From positions 248,001 through 312,000 of the forward strand of contig QEYB01001685.1 of the NCBI GenBank assembly GCA_017562135.1: 64,000 bases of DNA, in the 5' to 3' direction. This DNA is from Dipylidium caninum. Its lineage: Eukaryota > Platyhelminthes > Cestoda > Cyclophyllidea > Dipylidiidae. Positions 13,271-24,900 of this stretch are shown in pieces; the stretch's first letter is position 1, and each line of letters begins with the position of its first letter. Both the position numbers and the translations under genes were made by a program. Under the pieces are notes generated by a model. It saw only the letters and a program-made list of their open reading frames with translations. It searched no databases and was not told the DNA's origin.

Positions 13271-15901
13271 TAAACAATGCCACTTTTCGCTAAGCAATAT
13301 AGACTAGCTACTTTCATCACGTGAATGATAGAAAGAAAGATGTAAAATTCACCTGCCGACAAAATTTGAACTAATTCAAACACCGTAATTAAAAGGCCCG
13401 TCGCGTCAAGCCCCTCCACAGTACGAAGAAATGGGCCGGTGGACGTGGCGTTGAGGCTCTAGCGATGTCACCTTTGCAGCACTGGACGACGGATTTTTGA
13501 TTCGCCACTGCCAGATTCCAAGCCATGATCGCCCACGGACGAGGAGGAGAAGTCGAAGAGGAGCTGAGGAGGCGGATTCAAGGAAGAGGAGACGAGGAGG
13601 ACGCATGATCTACTTCGGCCAGAGCAACTAAATCACGCAGTTGTTCTGACTGAAGCGTTGAAAATATTCCTTTTCGGGGCACCCGACATTGTTGGGGTGG
13701 AAGAGTTCGCGAATTCGTTCGCCCCCCGCCTACACAGCAGCGTCGGCGTAGGAGAGGCCCTGAACCACAGCGTAACGAGGTCGGCTGGGCTCGTGGCGAT
13801 AAAAATGGCTCAGGTGGAGTGTCACTCGTCCCACATCCGCTATAACATTTGGCATAAAATAAAAACTGGCCGGTTTGCTGCTGTGCGATGTTGCGGCCAC
13901 CGCTCGTGGGGTGAGAAGGGGAAGATCAAAAATGCGAGGAAAAAAAACCCTCATCACCGCCTGCTTTCCCACCCGGGCCGTTGTTTTTGTGTTGTGATGT
14001 CTCACAACATTTGGGAAAACCAGTCAGGCCAAATGAGGAAGAAGAACCACTTTCTCCCACATTTCTCCTTTGCCAACGCCATTAGGCAGAAGATTGGGAA
14101 AAGGGAGACAAATTTTGACCTTAAGACACCGGAATCCCTCCAGCTAGGGCCAAAAATAGATCGAAAGAAAGAGAAAGTCAATCAACTAAATGCCGCCTCT
14201 TCCATTACTTTTCACGCAGTCCTCGAAACTTGCGTCCATTGGTGGCGGCGTGCAGAAGCACTTCCGGAGCCAGGGTCTTTCCTAATGACCCTTTTGGGCG
14301 AATTGCGACGGCGGTGGGCTCGGCATTGGACTACCGAGGCGTAGGGCGAGGACGGGCAGATGAAAATTTGAAGTTCTTTTTTCGTTTACAGAGAAAAACG
14401 CATGTAACCGATGAATTTCGCTCGTAGACGAGAGATCGTATCGTTGTTGAACAACTCGCTGCATGTCCTGCCTTTCTGGATATTGGACCAAAAGAGGCAA
14501 AATCTCTTCTACACCCGGAAGTGTGGTAAGTACTCGAGGGGAACGCGTGAATTATCGAAGTGGAGCCTCCTCGGAAGAGGCGAATGAGCGCATCGGACTG
14601 AGCTCTTGAATAGCTTTCTAATTCGCCTGACGGATTCACATCATCCATCGGAAGAGCCGTCAGTTGCTTTGCCCCAGTTTCAAAAGATTCGCCACACGTC
14701 ATCGGCCCAGAGAAGAATACTTACTTGAGGACATCCGCCTTCCATGGCCGACCATCCAAATTTCGCGTCATGCAGGAGAAAACCGTCGAGACGTTGGTCG
14801 ACCTTAGTTGACAGAAAATGCTCTGGAGGGAGCTGCGAGGAGTTTTGGATGTGGTGAGCGCGTTTGCTGCCGCCGCGCAGCAGGATGGAGGCAGGTCAGA
14901 CGACACTCCAGAGCGGATGGTTACTGAACAGGCGATGACTCCCGTTCGCAAAGCCAATGCATTTCACTCCGCCAGTGACATTCACGAGCAGGACGAGTTG
15001 AGATCAAATGACTCCAATTGCCCATAAAAACCTACATCCGATTGCATTGTGATGGCCAACACACAAGACTGACCAAGCAGAGTGCCCATGAGGCTCTACG
15101 GAAGAAGAAGAAGCAGACAATGAGCTTCTACCACACCAGTCTTCTTTATCAGTGTATATTCAGCCTTCATTTCGGGTACTTCCGCAATTCCTCCAATATT
15201 TCACTCCTTCTATAAAACTACGTACTGCTTCACATCATCGCAGTCCAAAAGTTACCGACACGGACTGAAACGTGAGTCAATCTATTAGTTTTGCCTAATA
15301 AACGAGCAATGAAAAGCGGGCAGAAGGCGGAGGCGGCGCGGATAGGGTGAAAGGGAGCTTTTATGTCCCCACAAGACTCATTTTAACGATTTAACGCACT
15401 TTCGCTGGCAAGAAGACGGTTGATGCAGAGCCTGACCTCCTGCCCAAGGCCATAAACACGCCAATCGCCTAGAATGACAAGTTGGAAGAGATTGTCCACG
15501 TTCTCCTTCCACAGGTCCACGGGGATAGGCGACGTCTCAAGAGGAGAAGGAAATGGCGGCACAAAGTCTCAACACCGCAGTGCAGTCATAAAAGTGGAGA
15601 CATAGCATGAAATAGTCTCAAAAGGACATGTGATGCGGTTTTGTGTCCGGAGTAGGCGACTTAGAGAACTGGGGTTTCCAGCTAACTGCAGTTGCGTTGC
15701 GTCTTGCGAAGCAGCAGTACTTGTTCTCCGCTGCAATCATAAAAATTGTGGATTCTTGTTACCTTCCTTCTACTTTTATCATCCTAAAATAAAGGACACT
15801 TCCTGCCTCTGTCCAACGCCCCTCATAGGCACACTTGGGGGACAGAGAATCGTAAAGGGAAGGAGAGAAGAAGACTTCTACCCGTACTCACAGTGAGATG
15901 T
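13271..15901. other. Intergenic stretch with two exon-like minus-strand segments
   Basis: This is moderately GC-rich sequence with no recognised gene. Two minus-strand segments look like exons. One runs 14822-14725, with acceptor CTCCCTCCAG, an open frame containing STKVDQRLDGFLLHDAKFGW and a strong donor GTAAGT. The other runs about 14515-14391, with an open frame containing EEILPLLVQYPERQD and a GTAAAC donor. Their phases do not join directly and neither matches a family I know, so I leave them unassigned. Confidence 0.4.
13451..13497 (+). repeat. Direct repeat copy B flanking the mariner relic
   Basis: Partner of the copy at 12160-12206. It shares GAGGCTC, AGCGATG, TTTGCAGCACTGGA and CGGATT, with scattered substitutions and a small length difference. 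Confidence 0.6.
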
Positions 15902-15907
15902 TTTATT
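15902..15907 (-). promoter_or_regulatory. Candidate poly(A) signal for the synaptobrevin gene
   Basis: A perfect AATAAA on the minus strand, about 500 bases after the candidate stop codon at 16413. It is the only one I see on that strand between here and the coding end. Use is inferred. Confidence 0.4.
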
Positions 15908-16412
15908 TTCCTCCTTTCTCGTCCCTTAAAACACCAATGGTAGGCATGCAGAAGTGGGTGAAGGTCACCCAGTCCCTTTCTCCTCTCTTGAATAGACAGC
16001 TTTGAAGAGTGGATAATGAGAGGTGCACAAGTAAAACGGTAGACAACAAAGTGACTTCTCCACTGAACTCAAAAAGAGGCAGCATAACAGAAAGGGTTTT
16101 TGTACGTGTACTGGCACAAGAAGAGGAAGAAGAAGAAGGAGAATGAAAAAGAGGGGAAAGGCGAAAACACTAATAATCTTAAATAATAATAATGTGAATG
16201 GTTAATTGAGGTAATAGAATGGGATAAATAAACGTGCGTGGAATGTGATGGAAGAAGGGAGAGACAGGGGACCTAAGCAGCTGGTGGTAGATGAGGTGAG
16301 TTCACTAATTTGAGGCTACTCGGTCCTGGTCCCCCGCCCGTACTTTCGGCCGTTGAAGCCTCGCCAGGTGCCACCGGGGCCGACCCTTTCCCTCCGATCG
16401 ACGCTGCTGGTG

Positions 16413-19400
16413 CTATGGGCGTGGCGGGTGCTGTTGATTCACTCCTGTGAGAAGCAAATAACATTTGAAGGAAGTGAGATCGGTCCTTAAATACGAGCAT
16501 CGTTTAGTAAGGCAATGGAAAATCCCCTAAATTACGTAAATGTTCATCCCTTGAATAAAAGCACAACTCCTCCCGATGACGGCGTCTACACGAGAGGTCA
16601 AGATTATTCCTGAAGAATTGGTACAATCACACCCGCAAAACGAAATTTTTGCTGACCGCAAAAAAACGAAAATACATTTGTATGGTATTTTCGATAGCAA
16701 ATTAAAGTGAAGCTCCCCCCTTAAACAAACTAGACCTTAAACTCTCGGAGAACGACATGAGAATGTCAAATTATTCCAGGATAGATTTAGCACTGAAACC
16801 CTATGAAAGCCGTTGAAAATGCTTAATGAAAAGAAACAATGAATTTAACGGATAGTTCAAGGAAGGCTTACAACTACGACATAGGAAAGTGCTCACGTTA
16901 GTAGGATTTGAGAACACAAATGAGCAACTACAGGGAAGGAAAGAGAAGGCGTGGAATCAGAGTGAATTTACCGAGGAAGCGTTCTGCTTCACAGATTTGG
17001 CCAAGTTGTTAATGCGTGCGGAATGATACGGTGACTGGGAGAAAAGTTGAAATGTCCTAACGACACTGAATTTTTACTTAACTGAGGTGAGGGGTAATGC
17101 ATGCGACTGATTGGAGAAAGTGCTAGGCATACCACTCAAACCATGAAGGATTTCACACCTCCTTCGGGATGAATTATGTGCATTTGGTACGCGAGACGTC
17201 GAAGACATCTTAAATTTGTTAAGAAACAAGTTACTTGATAAAATATCACTGTGAATGAACGAAACCCGTGGAAATTTGCCAAAACAACTTTCATCCTGAC
17301 AGTTGGGCGGAACAGTTGTCATTCTTACTTGGTATTAACGAGCGTTTTAAGAACTTGGTTGTCAAAGCAATACTTATTACCCAACAAGAGCGTGAAATTC
17401 TATTTACCGCCCGAATTAATAACTTTACCACGAGTGTAAGAAAATAAGGCGGTGGGAAGCAGTGGTCCAAAAATAGACAACTTCTTAATTAGCAGATAAT
17501 TCAATCAGACAAACCTCGCTAGCTTTAGCTTCGCGAAATGCCACCCTGAGGACAATTTATTTCAACTGAAACTATTTCGTGGGTAAGCGAATAACAATTT
17601 AAAGTGAGTCGAGCATAGAAATTATTTATCATTTAAATTTTAAAAATGCACGCAACTGAGCAAGTTGAAGAGGACAGAAAAGAGGAAGTGATGACGCAAA
17701 GGGAACCAATCAGAGCCTGAAGGATGGCGACGCACACACGCGCGAGTCATTCCCAAAAAGGGCACCAGCCAATAAGATTAACACCTCGAAGACGATTGGT
17801 CTATGACTTGATAGTTAATCAAATAATCGATATAAACGACCGGGAAGATTCCACCTTCCAAAAAGTGGTCACCACAAATGCAACGGTGACAGCAATTATC
17901 GCACTCATTTCAGAAATTCATCCTGAAAAATTTTTAAAGTGCCCACAGGACAAATTAATTATCAGCGTAGGTGTAATGAGAAGCCACGCCATATTTAATC
18001 ACAAACAAGGCACGACTGATTAAATGTTTGTAAATCGATCAGAAGCCTTAGTTTGGCTATTTTAAAAGCTATTTGCTAAAGGAATAAGCCCAATTTACTA
18101 CCGTGCACTAAATGGACAGCATAAATTACGAGTATTTGATTAAAAGGTGACATTTTGGAGAGAACATTAAAAAGTGCTCTAATTAAAGTTCATTTTCGTA
18201 AGACAACTTCAATGACACTTTACTACGAAGCACATTTGTCCGCCAATTAAACCTGCCAGCGTAGGGTCAAACTCAGAAACATGCGGCTACTAGGGCGAAG
18301 GTGGGGAGGAGGAAATGACAAAAAATCTACTCTAGAATTCTACCTAACTCGCTAAGTATTTCCATTTCTGCAAATGAAATGCGTTTTGCCTCGGCGCCTG
18401 CCGTCGTCCAATCAATAGGCCGCGTGTGACGTTCACATGAACAGGCCAATTAGAGTGGAACGAGGGGCAGAGGAAGTAGGAGGGGGGAGGGGAGGGGGGC
18501 GAAGGAGGCAAGGAAGACGGAAAGGGCGGATGAGAATGAAATAGTCGAGACATTCATACGGTCCGTGGCACGACGACAAAGATGACAACAGTGCTAAAGA
18601 ACTTACTTTCCACCGAAGATGTACCCTAAGTTAGGCAAGAAGACAAAAGAAGTTGCTTTATTTTAAGGAACGAGATTTTAAGCAGGGAGCAAGTTAATTT
18701 GGGCTTGATTCTTCCAATAGCAACTTTGCACCCTAAGGTGAAAATGGAATAAAAGGTGTTGAATTATCCACGACACAATTCCCAAAATTTAAGTTTTTGG
18801 GAATTTGAGCATTTCTAGGATTATTTTGAAAGGAGAAAAGGGGATAGAATGCACATGGAAGTGGGTTTATCTTCTATCTTAGTTTCATTCACTTGCCGCA
18901 TTACTCCAGACCTTTCAACTTACCGCATTATTTGAATTTGGCGACGATAGGGTGAAGTGGAAGTTAATCACCAAGTTATCCTAACACGGAAATTATCATT
19001 TGCTTTCCTCAACTCCCACTCTACTCTCATCCTATTTGGGCTTTGGGGATGCGGGTGACAAACAGCCCTGATTTACTCTTCAAAGCCAAAATCCCCGAGA
19101 TGTCATTCAAGAGAACAAGCCTTCATAACATTGTCTTAAGTATTTATTCCTCGAGGCATCAACAATGTACCGGTTGGCAGGCAAAAAGAGTTCGAAAAGA
19201 GGAGAGACATGAGACTTCATAGAAACTTCGAAAGGTACCAACTACGATACATCATTGCAGAGGATCAATTAATGAAAGATTCTCAAATGGAAATAGGCTT
19301 TACTAACCTGGAACTTCGGTAGTCAAATCAATATGCACTTTTAAAAAAAGGCAAAATAACGATGGAAAAATGTCACCAAACACGCCTTAAATATTAATAA

Positions 19401-20861
19401 CATTTGCGTTTATTTTAAATTATATGAAAGGCCATGCCGTGATCTTTTTAAATAGATGACTAATAGGTTTTCATTCATCTTTCCATAGTGAAAGGCGGTT
19501 TAATTTTGAGAACTTGTGTAGCTAAAAACCTACAAATTTTTACCAAGAGCGAACTCATTACTCGCTTCTAAGAAATAAGAGAAAAAAAAAACGTTTGTCA
19601 TAGGGCACTTCCCTTAAAGCCTTCTTAAAATGAAGTCATTATGGATTATGGACAAAAATTATGAGTTTTGCCTGTAGAGTCAAAATTGTCTACAGGTACG
19701 ATTTAAGGACAAGGCAGATAATCAGAAAGTAGGGCATTTTGTTAATCAGTTAGGACAACCACAACTATTAGTGGAAATAAATCTGATTTTGTAAAGAGAA
19801 AGGATATTTCTTCGACTAATTGAAAGTAGTAATAATCGGGCTAAGAAATGTTTCGATTTCTACAAGATCCCTTTTCTGACAACCATTCAGACTAGTCTAA
19901 TACTTCGAGAGTAGAATGTAGGAAAAACGGCAAGATCTGATATTTTGAACAAAAAATTGGTCGTTTTTAAAATTACGGTCCTTATGCAACCATTATTCTT
20001 ATAAATGATGGTTAAGTGTTACTAAAGCGTGGATAAAGTGAAGTCGAAGACTAACTTACAACCCAGGGCGATTAAGAGAATAACTCCAACTGCTCCCAAA
20101 GCGAGGGTCATCTGAAAAGAATATGTCGTTTGTAAGCAGCGGTACTTCTAATAGGGGAATGTTAAACGTCTATGGCGTGCCATTTAAATCTAGGAAAACT
20201 AAGTTAATTATACATATAAGGCGACTAATGTGTCTTCCACCTGGTTTTAAACATCGTAATATCATAAGAAAAAGTATGACGTTTGAGCAAAATATTATAA
20301 GGTGAAAAAATGTTCCATAAGATCTATGTTTTTCGAGTGATAAATGGTGTAGTAAACTGTAACTATACTTTCATATTTTTCCACCAGTATTTGTTTTCAA
20401 TTTTCCTGCACTGGCTTCAAATTGAGAAGCGCCCGCTTGGAGAGCATCTGAAAAGCATGCGATTTTCAACAATAAAACTCGAACGAAAAAAAAATCGAGG
20501 AATTGATTTGAGTCGCATTACATAGAGGCGTAGCTTTAGGCGTGTTTCCAAAAAAACCGTAAACAAATATATTCCCTAATTCGGAAAGCTATACCCACTA
20601 AAAGATTTCCGCAAGAATAATTATTTTTCAATACTTCTCACCTGCGCGGTCGTCAAGTTGGGCCAGTTTTGCATCTCTTTCAAGCACTTTCTCCATGTTA
20701 ACTCGCATAATATCGACAACTTCATTAACCTGGGCTTGAGTCTGCTGAAATCGCTTATTTGTTGGAGGTGGCCGGGGTGGTTCGTTTAAAGGATTCTGTT
20801 CTCCGGTAGGATCCCTGTCGAAATGTTTGTCATGGAAGACCTTCGAAAAATGCTCACGCAA
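16413..20861 (-). CDS. Synaptobrevin/VAMP v-SNARE, one base missing in exon 2
   Basis: This is a v-SNARE of secretory or synaptic vesicles that pairs with syntaxin and SNAP-25 to drive membrane fusion. The exon at 20861-20642 encodes a proline-rich start and the SNARE core, with [17 protein letters not shown] and [15 protein letters not shown]. The exon at 20447-20369 completes it ([18 protein letters not shown], then YWWKNMK). The exon at 20111-20060 encodes a membrane anchor ([17 protein letters not shown]). The middle exon is 79 bases where 80 are needed: a run of A before CAAATACTGG is one base short, so K-L-K and YWWKNMK fall in different frames. The last exon is uncertain. An acceptor at 16442 would give a short tail ending at 16413, one three bases upstream would give an immediate stop, and a longer open frame rich in A, P, G and S runs to 16273 in another phase. 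The ATG at 20861 may be replaced by one in an unseen upstream exon. Confidence 0.85.
16447..20059. other. Large 3' intron of the synaptobrevin gene
   Basis: About 3.6 kb of AT-rich sequence between the membrane-anchor exon and the candidate last exon. It holds a G-rich purine tract near 18477-18512. An open plus-strand frame at 17724-18023 resembles no family I know. A small extra minus-strand exon that would fix the phase of the A/P/G/S-rich tail may lie here, but I could not identify one. Confidence 0.4.
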
Positions 20862-21988
20862 AACGGTACTCTCACAGCATATAAGATTATTGCGTCAAAG
20901 CCATGCGAAACTCACATTGCTCAACAAGGAGCGCGCTGCGACCTATCCTCGATTCGGGGTAGTACTAAAAAGGCACCTACGCCATGCGATGAACTTTAGT
21001 GAATTCAAACAAACTGCAACTGGTGCGTCATATAACACAGCCCACCGAAGCACCATGCAAGTTCATTTACTTACGACTGTTTAATTTATGCAGAAAACGC
21101 AAAATTTTTTTGTACGACATAGTAGTAAAACACTTTTGCATCCCGTTATCACGTGACTGCTATTATGATCTTTACAATTAATTAAATCTAAGCAAAAGAC
21201 GTATTTTCAAATTTATTGATTGCCCTCAAGACTTAACAAAATCCTATTTAGTTATCGTAAACCGTGTTCCTATGTAATTCTCAGTGGGAAATCACACAGT
21301 AATGTTTGAGTATTTATTCGAAGCAATAATATTTCCACACACATCCGTAACCATTCATGGAGGTGGCTTAGGGGGATTTTCCGCATGCATTTTAATGATC
21401 AACTGCCCGCCTTTAGCAAATCCATTCGCCACCTCTGACCTTACGACATAAATCACAGCTGCAGCCCAAACCCTCCATCAGCCTGTATTGAATCGGTATA
21501 GTGTAAAGGAAATTCAGTGAGACCTGGTTTATAAATCGAGACACTGTCAATATTTGCTAACTGCACAATTTCGGACATTGTAAAGATTTTCTTGTAAGTA
21601 AAACTCATACTCAGACTTTCTACTTTTGGTATATATGCGGTCACCGACTTCGCAACCGTGTCCATTTCCCATCTCTCACTTCCAGCTCCTCGAAACTCTT
21701 GTCTATCCTCCTTGAGGATTGACTTAAAGCGATGCATACGCCGGGCAATGTGTTTTTTTTGGATACACAATATTTAAGTTTTTGGTATGTGTGTAACCTT
21801 TCTACTTGACCACTACCTTTTTTACCTCGACTAAATGGGGCAAGCTTAACAGGTATTATGCAAGAGGCTTTGACTGATAAAGAGAGCCTGGAGACCACGT
21901 TCTGAAACATGTACACCTATTAAAATTTTGGATTCAGGCAAATTATGCACTCACAATATTGTTCCCATTACTAAGTCCAACTTTTTGA
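20862..21988. other. Gap between synaptobrevin and the CPED1-like gene
   Basis: About 1.1 kb of AT-rich sequence with no supported exon. It probably contains the synaptobrevin promoter and possibly a 5' exon carrying its true start codon. Confidence 0.4.
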
Positions 21989-24900
21989 TTAGCCTTTATT
22001 GGTATACAGTAATTCATACACTAAGTTTTGCAGTAAGGCCTCCATTACCTTGCCAATGATGACATACTCATTAGAAACTTCTACGAAAGTGGACTTGTGG
22101 AAATGACAGGAGCACTGAAAATCTCCAGCGAAGTGATTTAATGTGGACCACGTTAGGTGGTAGGCGTCCAATCTAGGCCACTTCAGCTCTCCTCCCAATC
22201 GCCAAACCTCGTCGTTCACTTTCCTCCTCTTCCGAAGGTGTTCATCCTTTGTGAGGATAGGCAAGGTGGCATAACTTTTTCATCGTGTGCAATGCAGAAA
22301 ATTAAATGAGTTTCAGGCAGGACTCACTAAAGTGAAGTGATGCGTCAGGTAGTTGGGGACGTGGAAACCAGCCTGATGGCTTTTTATAACTATTTTGCGT
22401 ACTCGTCGATTTCTAATTGTCGGTATTATAGAAAAACTTATTGTTACCTCTTTTGTGATAGGAAGACTTTCACGCTGTGAAGTTGATCAGTGCTTAGCCA
22501 CTGAGTTCCACCGATAACAAGATCGACATTTCCCTTTGCAATTCTACAAGGACACATCTTAAGATGTTTAGCATTTTAAGTTATACCGCTTGAGACCTTG
22601 AGCAATAACATCGGTGAGGCTTCTTTGGTCTCTTTTTCTCTGCCAGAAGAGCGGAAAGTAGACGAAGGCGATGACACCGGATGAGATATTTCTTGAGGCA
22701 TTCTCTGCCCTTCGATGAAATAAACCGTGGGCTCTTAATTCGAAGGTGAGGTGATCATGTGAGGCCTCCCACTGTTGAATGCTTCCATTAAGTCGACTCA
22801 GAAGAGCGTACATCAAACCTCGTAGAGTGGAATCGCCCACAAAGAGAACCTAGGGACGGCGCACTGATAGCTAAATTTAAGAACTATTTAACACAGTATT
22901 TTTAGCTGAAGTTAGGACTCTTGTCGCAACATTCAAACAATCAAACACTGAAGTTAGTTTGGTAGCAATTGTGTTGGGGTGGAGAACCTTGCGATACTAC
23001 CGGGAAGTGGACTAATACGAATGAGCATAGAAGCCCCAGCTTTGCGCGGTGTGAAAAATTATATATGTCACTCAATAAGTCAAAAAAAATTAATCATTGC
23101 TCCTGCCCGGAAAAGAGGCTTTATACTAACGAATGATGTTTCATTCAAGAAAGCAGTCATTTGAAAAATAGCTGCCTTCAAACTCACCGATGAGCCGAGA
23201 AAGTAGAACTTCATTTCTTCCATTGCGGCCGTGGTCAAAGTGGAAGTGTATAATTTTCCAAAATCATGAGTCACCATATCGTCGGAAAGAGTGCCCGAGC
23301 CTTCGACGTGCTCAGGAGCCAAGCTTTCGTCCAGAGAGAACCTTAAGAGCTTAGAGTGCAGCCAGAAACACTGGCTTTCGGGGGAACATGAAGCAGAACA
23401 AGGTACGAGCCAAAGCGGGTAAACGTATTCTCTGTAAAGTTGCCTCAGAGAAACGAAGTCGGGAATATCCGCTGCATTTAGCTGTCTTAATACGGCAGAC
23501 CATGGCAGAGGCCTAGTGAGCTCGTGGAGTCCACAGGGAAGGCGTTCATTGAGGATAAAATCACAAAACTGCGCTAGCAAAATATAACAAAGAGTTACCG
23601 GGCTTAAAAGTTCTCTAATTCCTAGGTCACAACATATTTTCTGTCCGTATCAGCCAAACAATTTACCAAGTTTAAATCTTTTTATACCACGAACTATTTG
23701 TTATAATCAATCATGGTCGAGGTTTAGGTTGTTTCACTATCACCAACGCCACCGTCTATTTTGGACTGGTCGAAACACGAAAGCGAAAATCACCAAAAAA
23801 CAAGGCTAAATTACCGCCTATGACATAGAAGTGCCGCTGGAATTTGAAGCATTATCATTCAATTTGTTTAAAGTTAGTTTTAAGGTTTGCTTCAAAATTT
23901 TCGCCTCTAAAGTTAACACGTAATTTTTCCACACCTGAAAAAATCCGCATGTTGTGAGCGACGACTCGTCTTTGGGATACTCGGTGAAGCGACGTTCCAA
24001 ACTAATCTCCACAAAGCATTTGAGACTCCCACGGTCTTGTAGGTGGTTCGTTCCATGAAGGATCACTCGATACGGTTTCATTCTGCGGCATATCGGATAG
24101 CGAAATTGCGTTACTCCGACTCCAACACTTACGTTTACACAGAATCTGAAATGGGGAGTAGTTAACAGGAAAATGCCTCCTTCCCTGTTCTAATTATTTC
24201 ATATTTTTGGAGTTCGATGTCGAAATGGAAGCGTTTGACAATTCATTGCCCAATTAAGTAACTATAAACTTATTAAAACGCTCTCCGCAAGTTTTATTGT
24301 CGTGGCGTGTAAAGTGTCAGTTTACGATTAATCGTAATGTATTATATGTGTAGAACTTGTCCAGTTCCAGTCTACCAAAGGCACCAAATACAGATTAATG
24401 GTGTTTCTCCCGGCGCTATTTTCAAAGGCAATGAAGAGGAACAACAAAGGGAGACGGAGGCTTAACCGAGAAAAATATGTAACTTACATGCTCTCCCCTC
24501 TGATCGATGTTGGACATCCAGTTTTAGTCGAATTAAGGCAAATGGTGGCATAGACGATATCTTCCGGTAGGTGGAAACTCGCCGAGGCGATCGACCTTAC
24601 CGTCGTAACTAGAGTGACAAGGTTGAGGACATGGAAATCGCTCTTCCACGAGAGGGGAGAACGAGTCCATTACTCTAAGAATAGTTTTTTTTGTGTTCCT
24701 CATCGCCATAGTGGAGGTTAGACTAATTAGTCCGTGTGACAAGTCGGCGGGAGGAGTTGATGGCCATGGTTGAATCCTCACTTCTCACGCCATCAAGTGA
24801 TCCTAAATTATCTCGGTAGAGTATGATCTTTTGAATGATTATCTCTTTGTCCTCATAACGAAGCTTTCCTTCTAATGCGTCCTTCTAATTTTGGGAGTAA

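Noticed and set aside
18344..18553. Pro/Ser-rich minus-strand open frame
   Set aside because: It is a direct translation of a G-rich purine tract inside the synaptobrevin intron.
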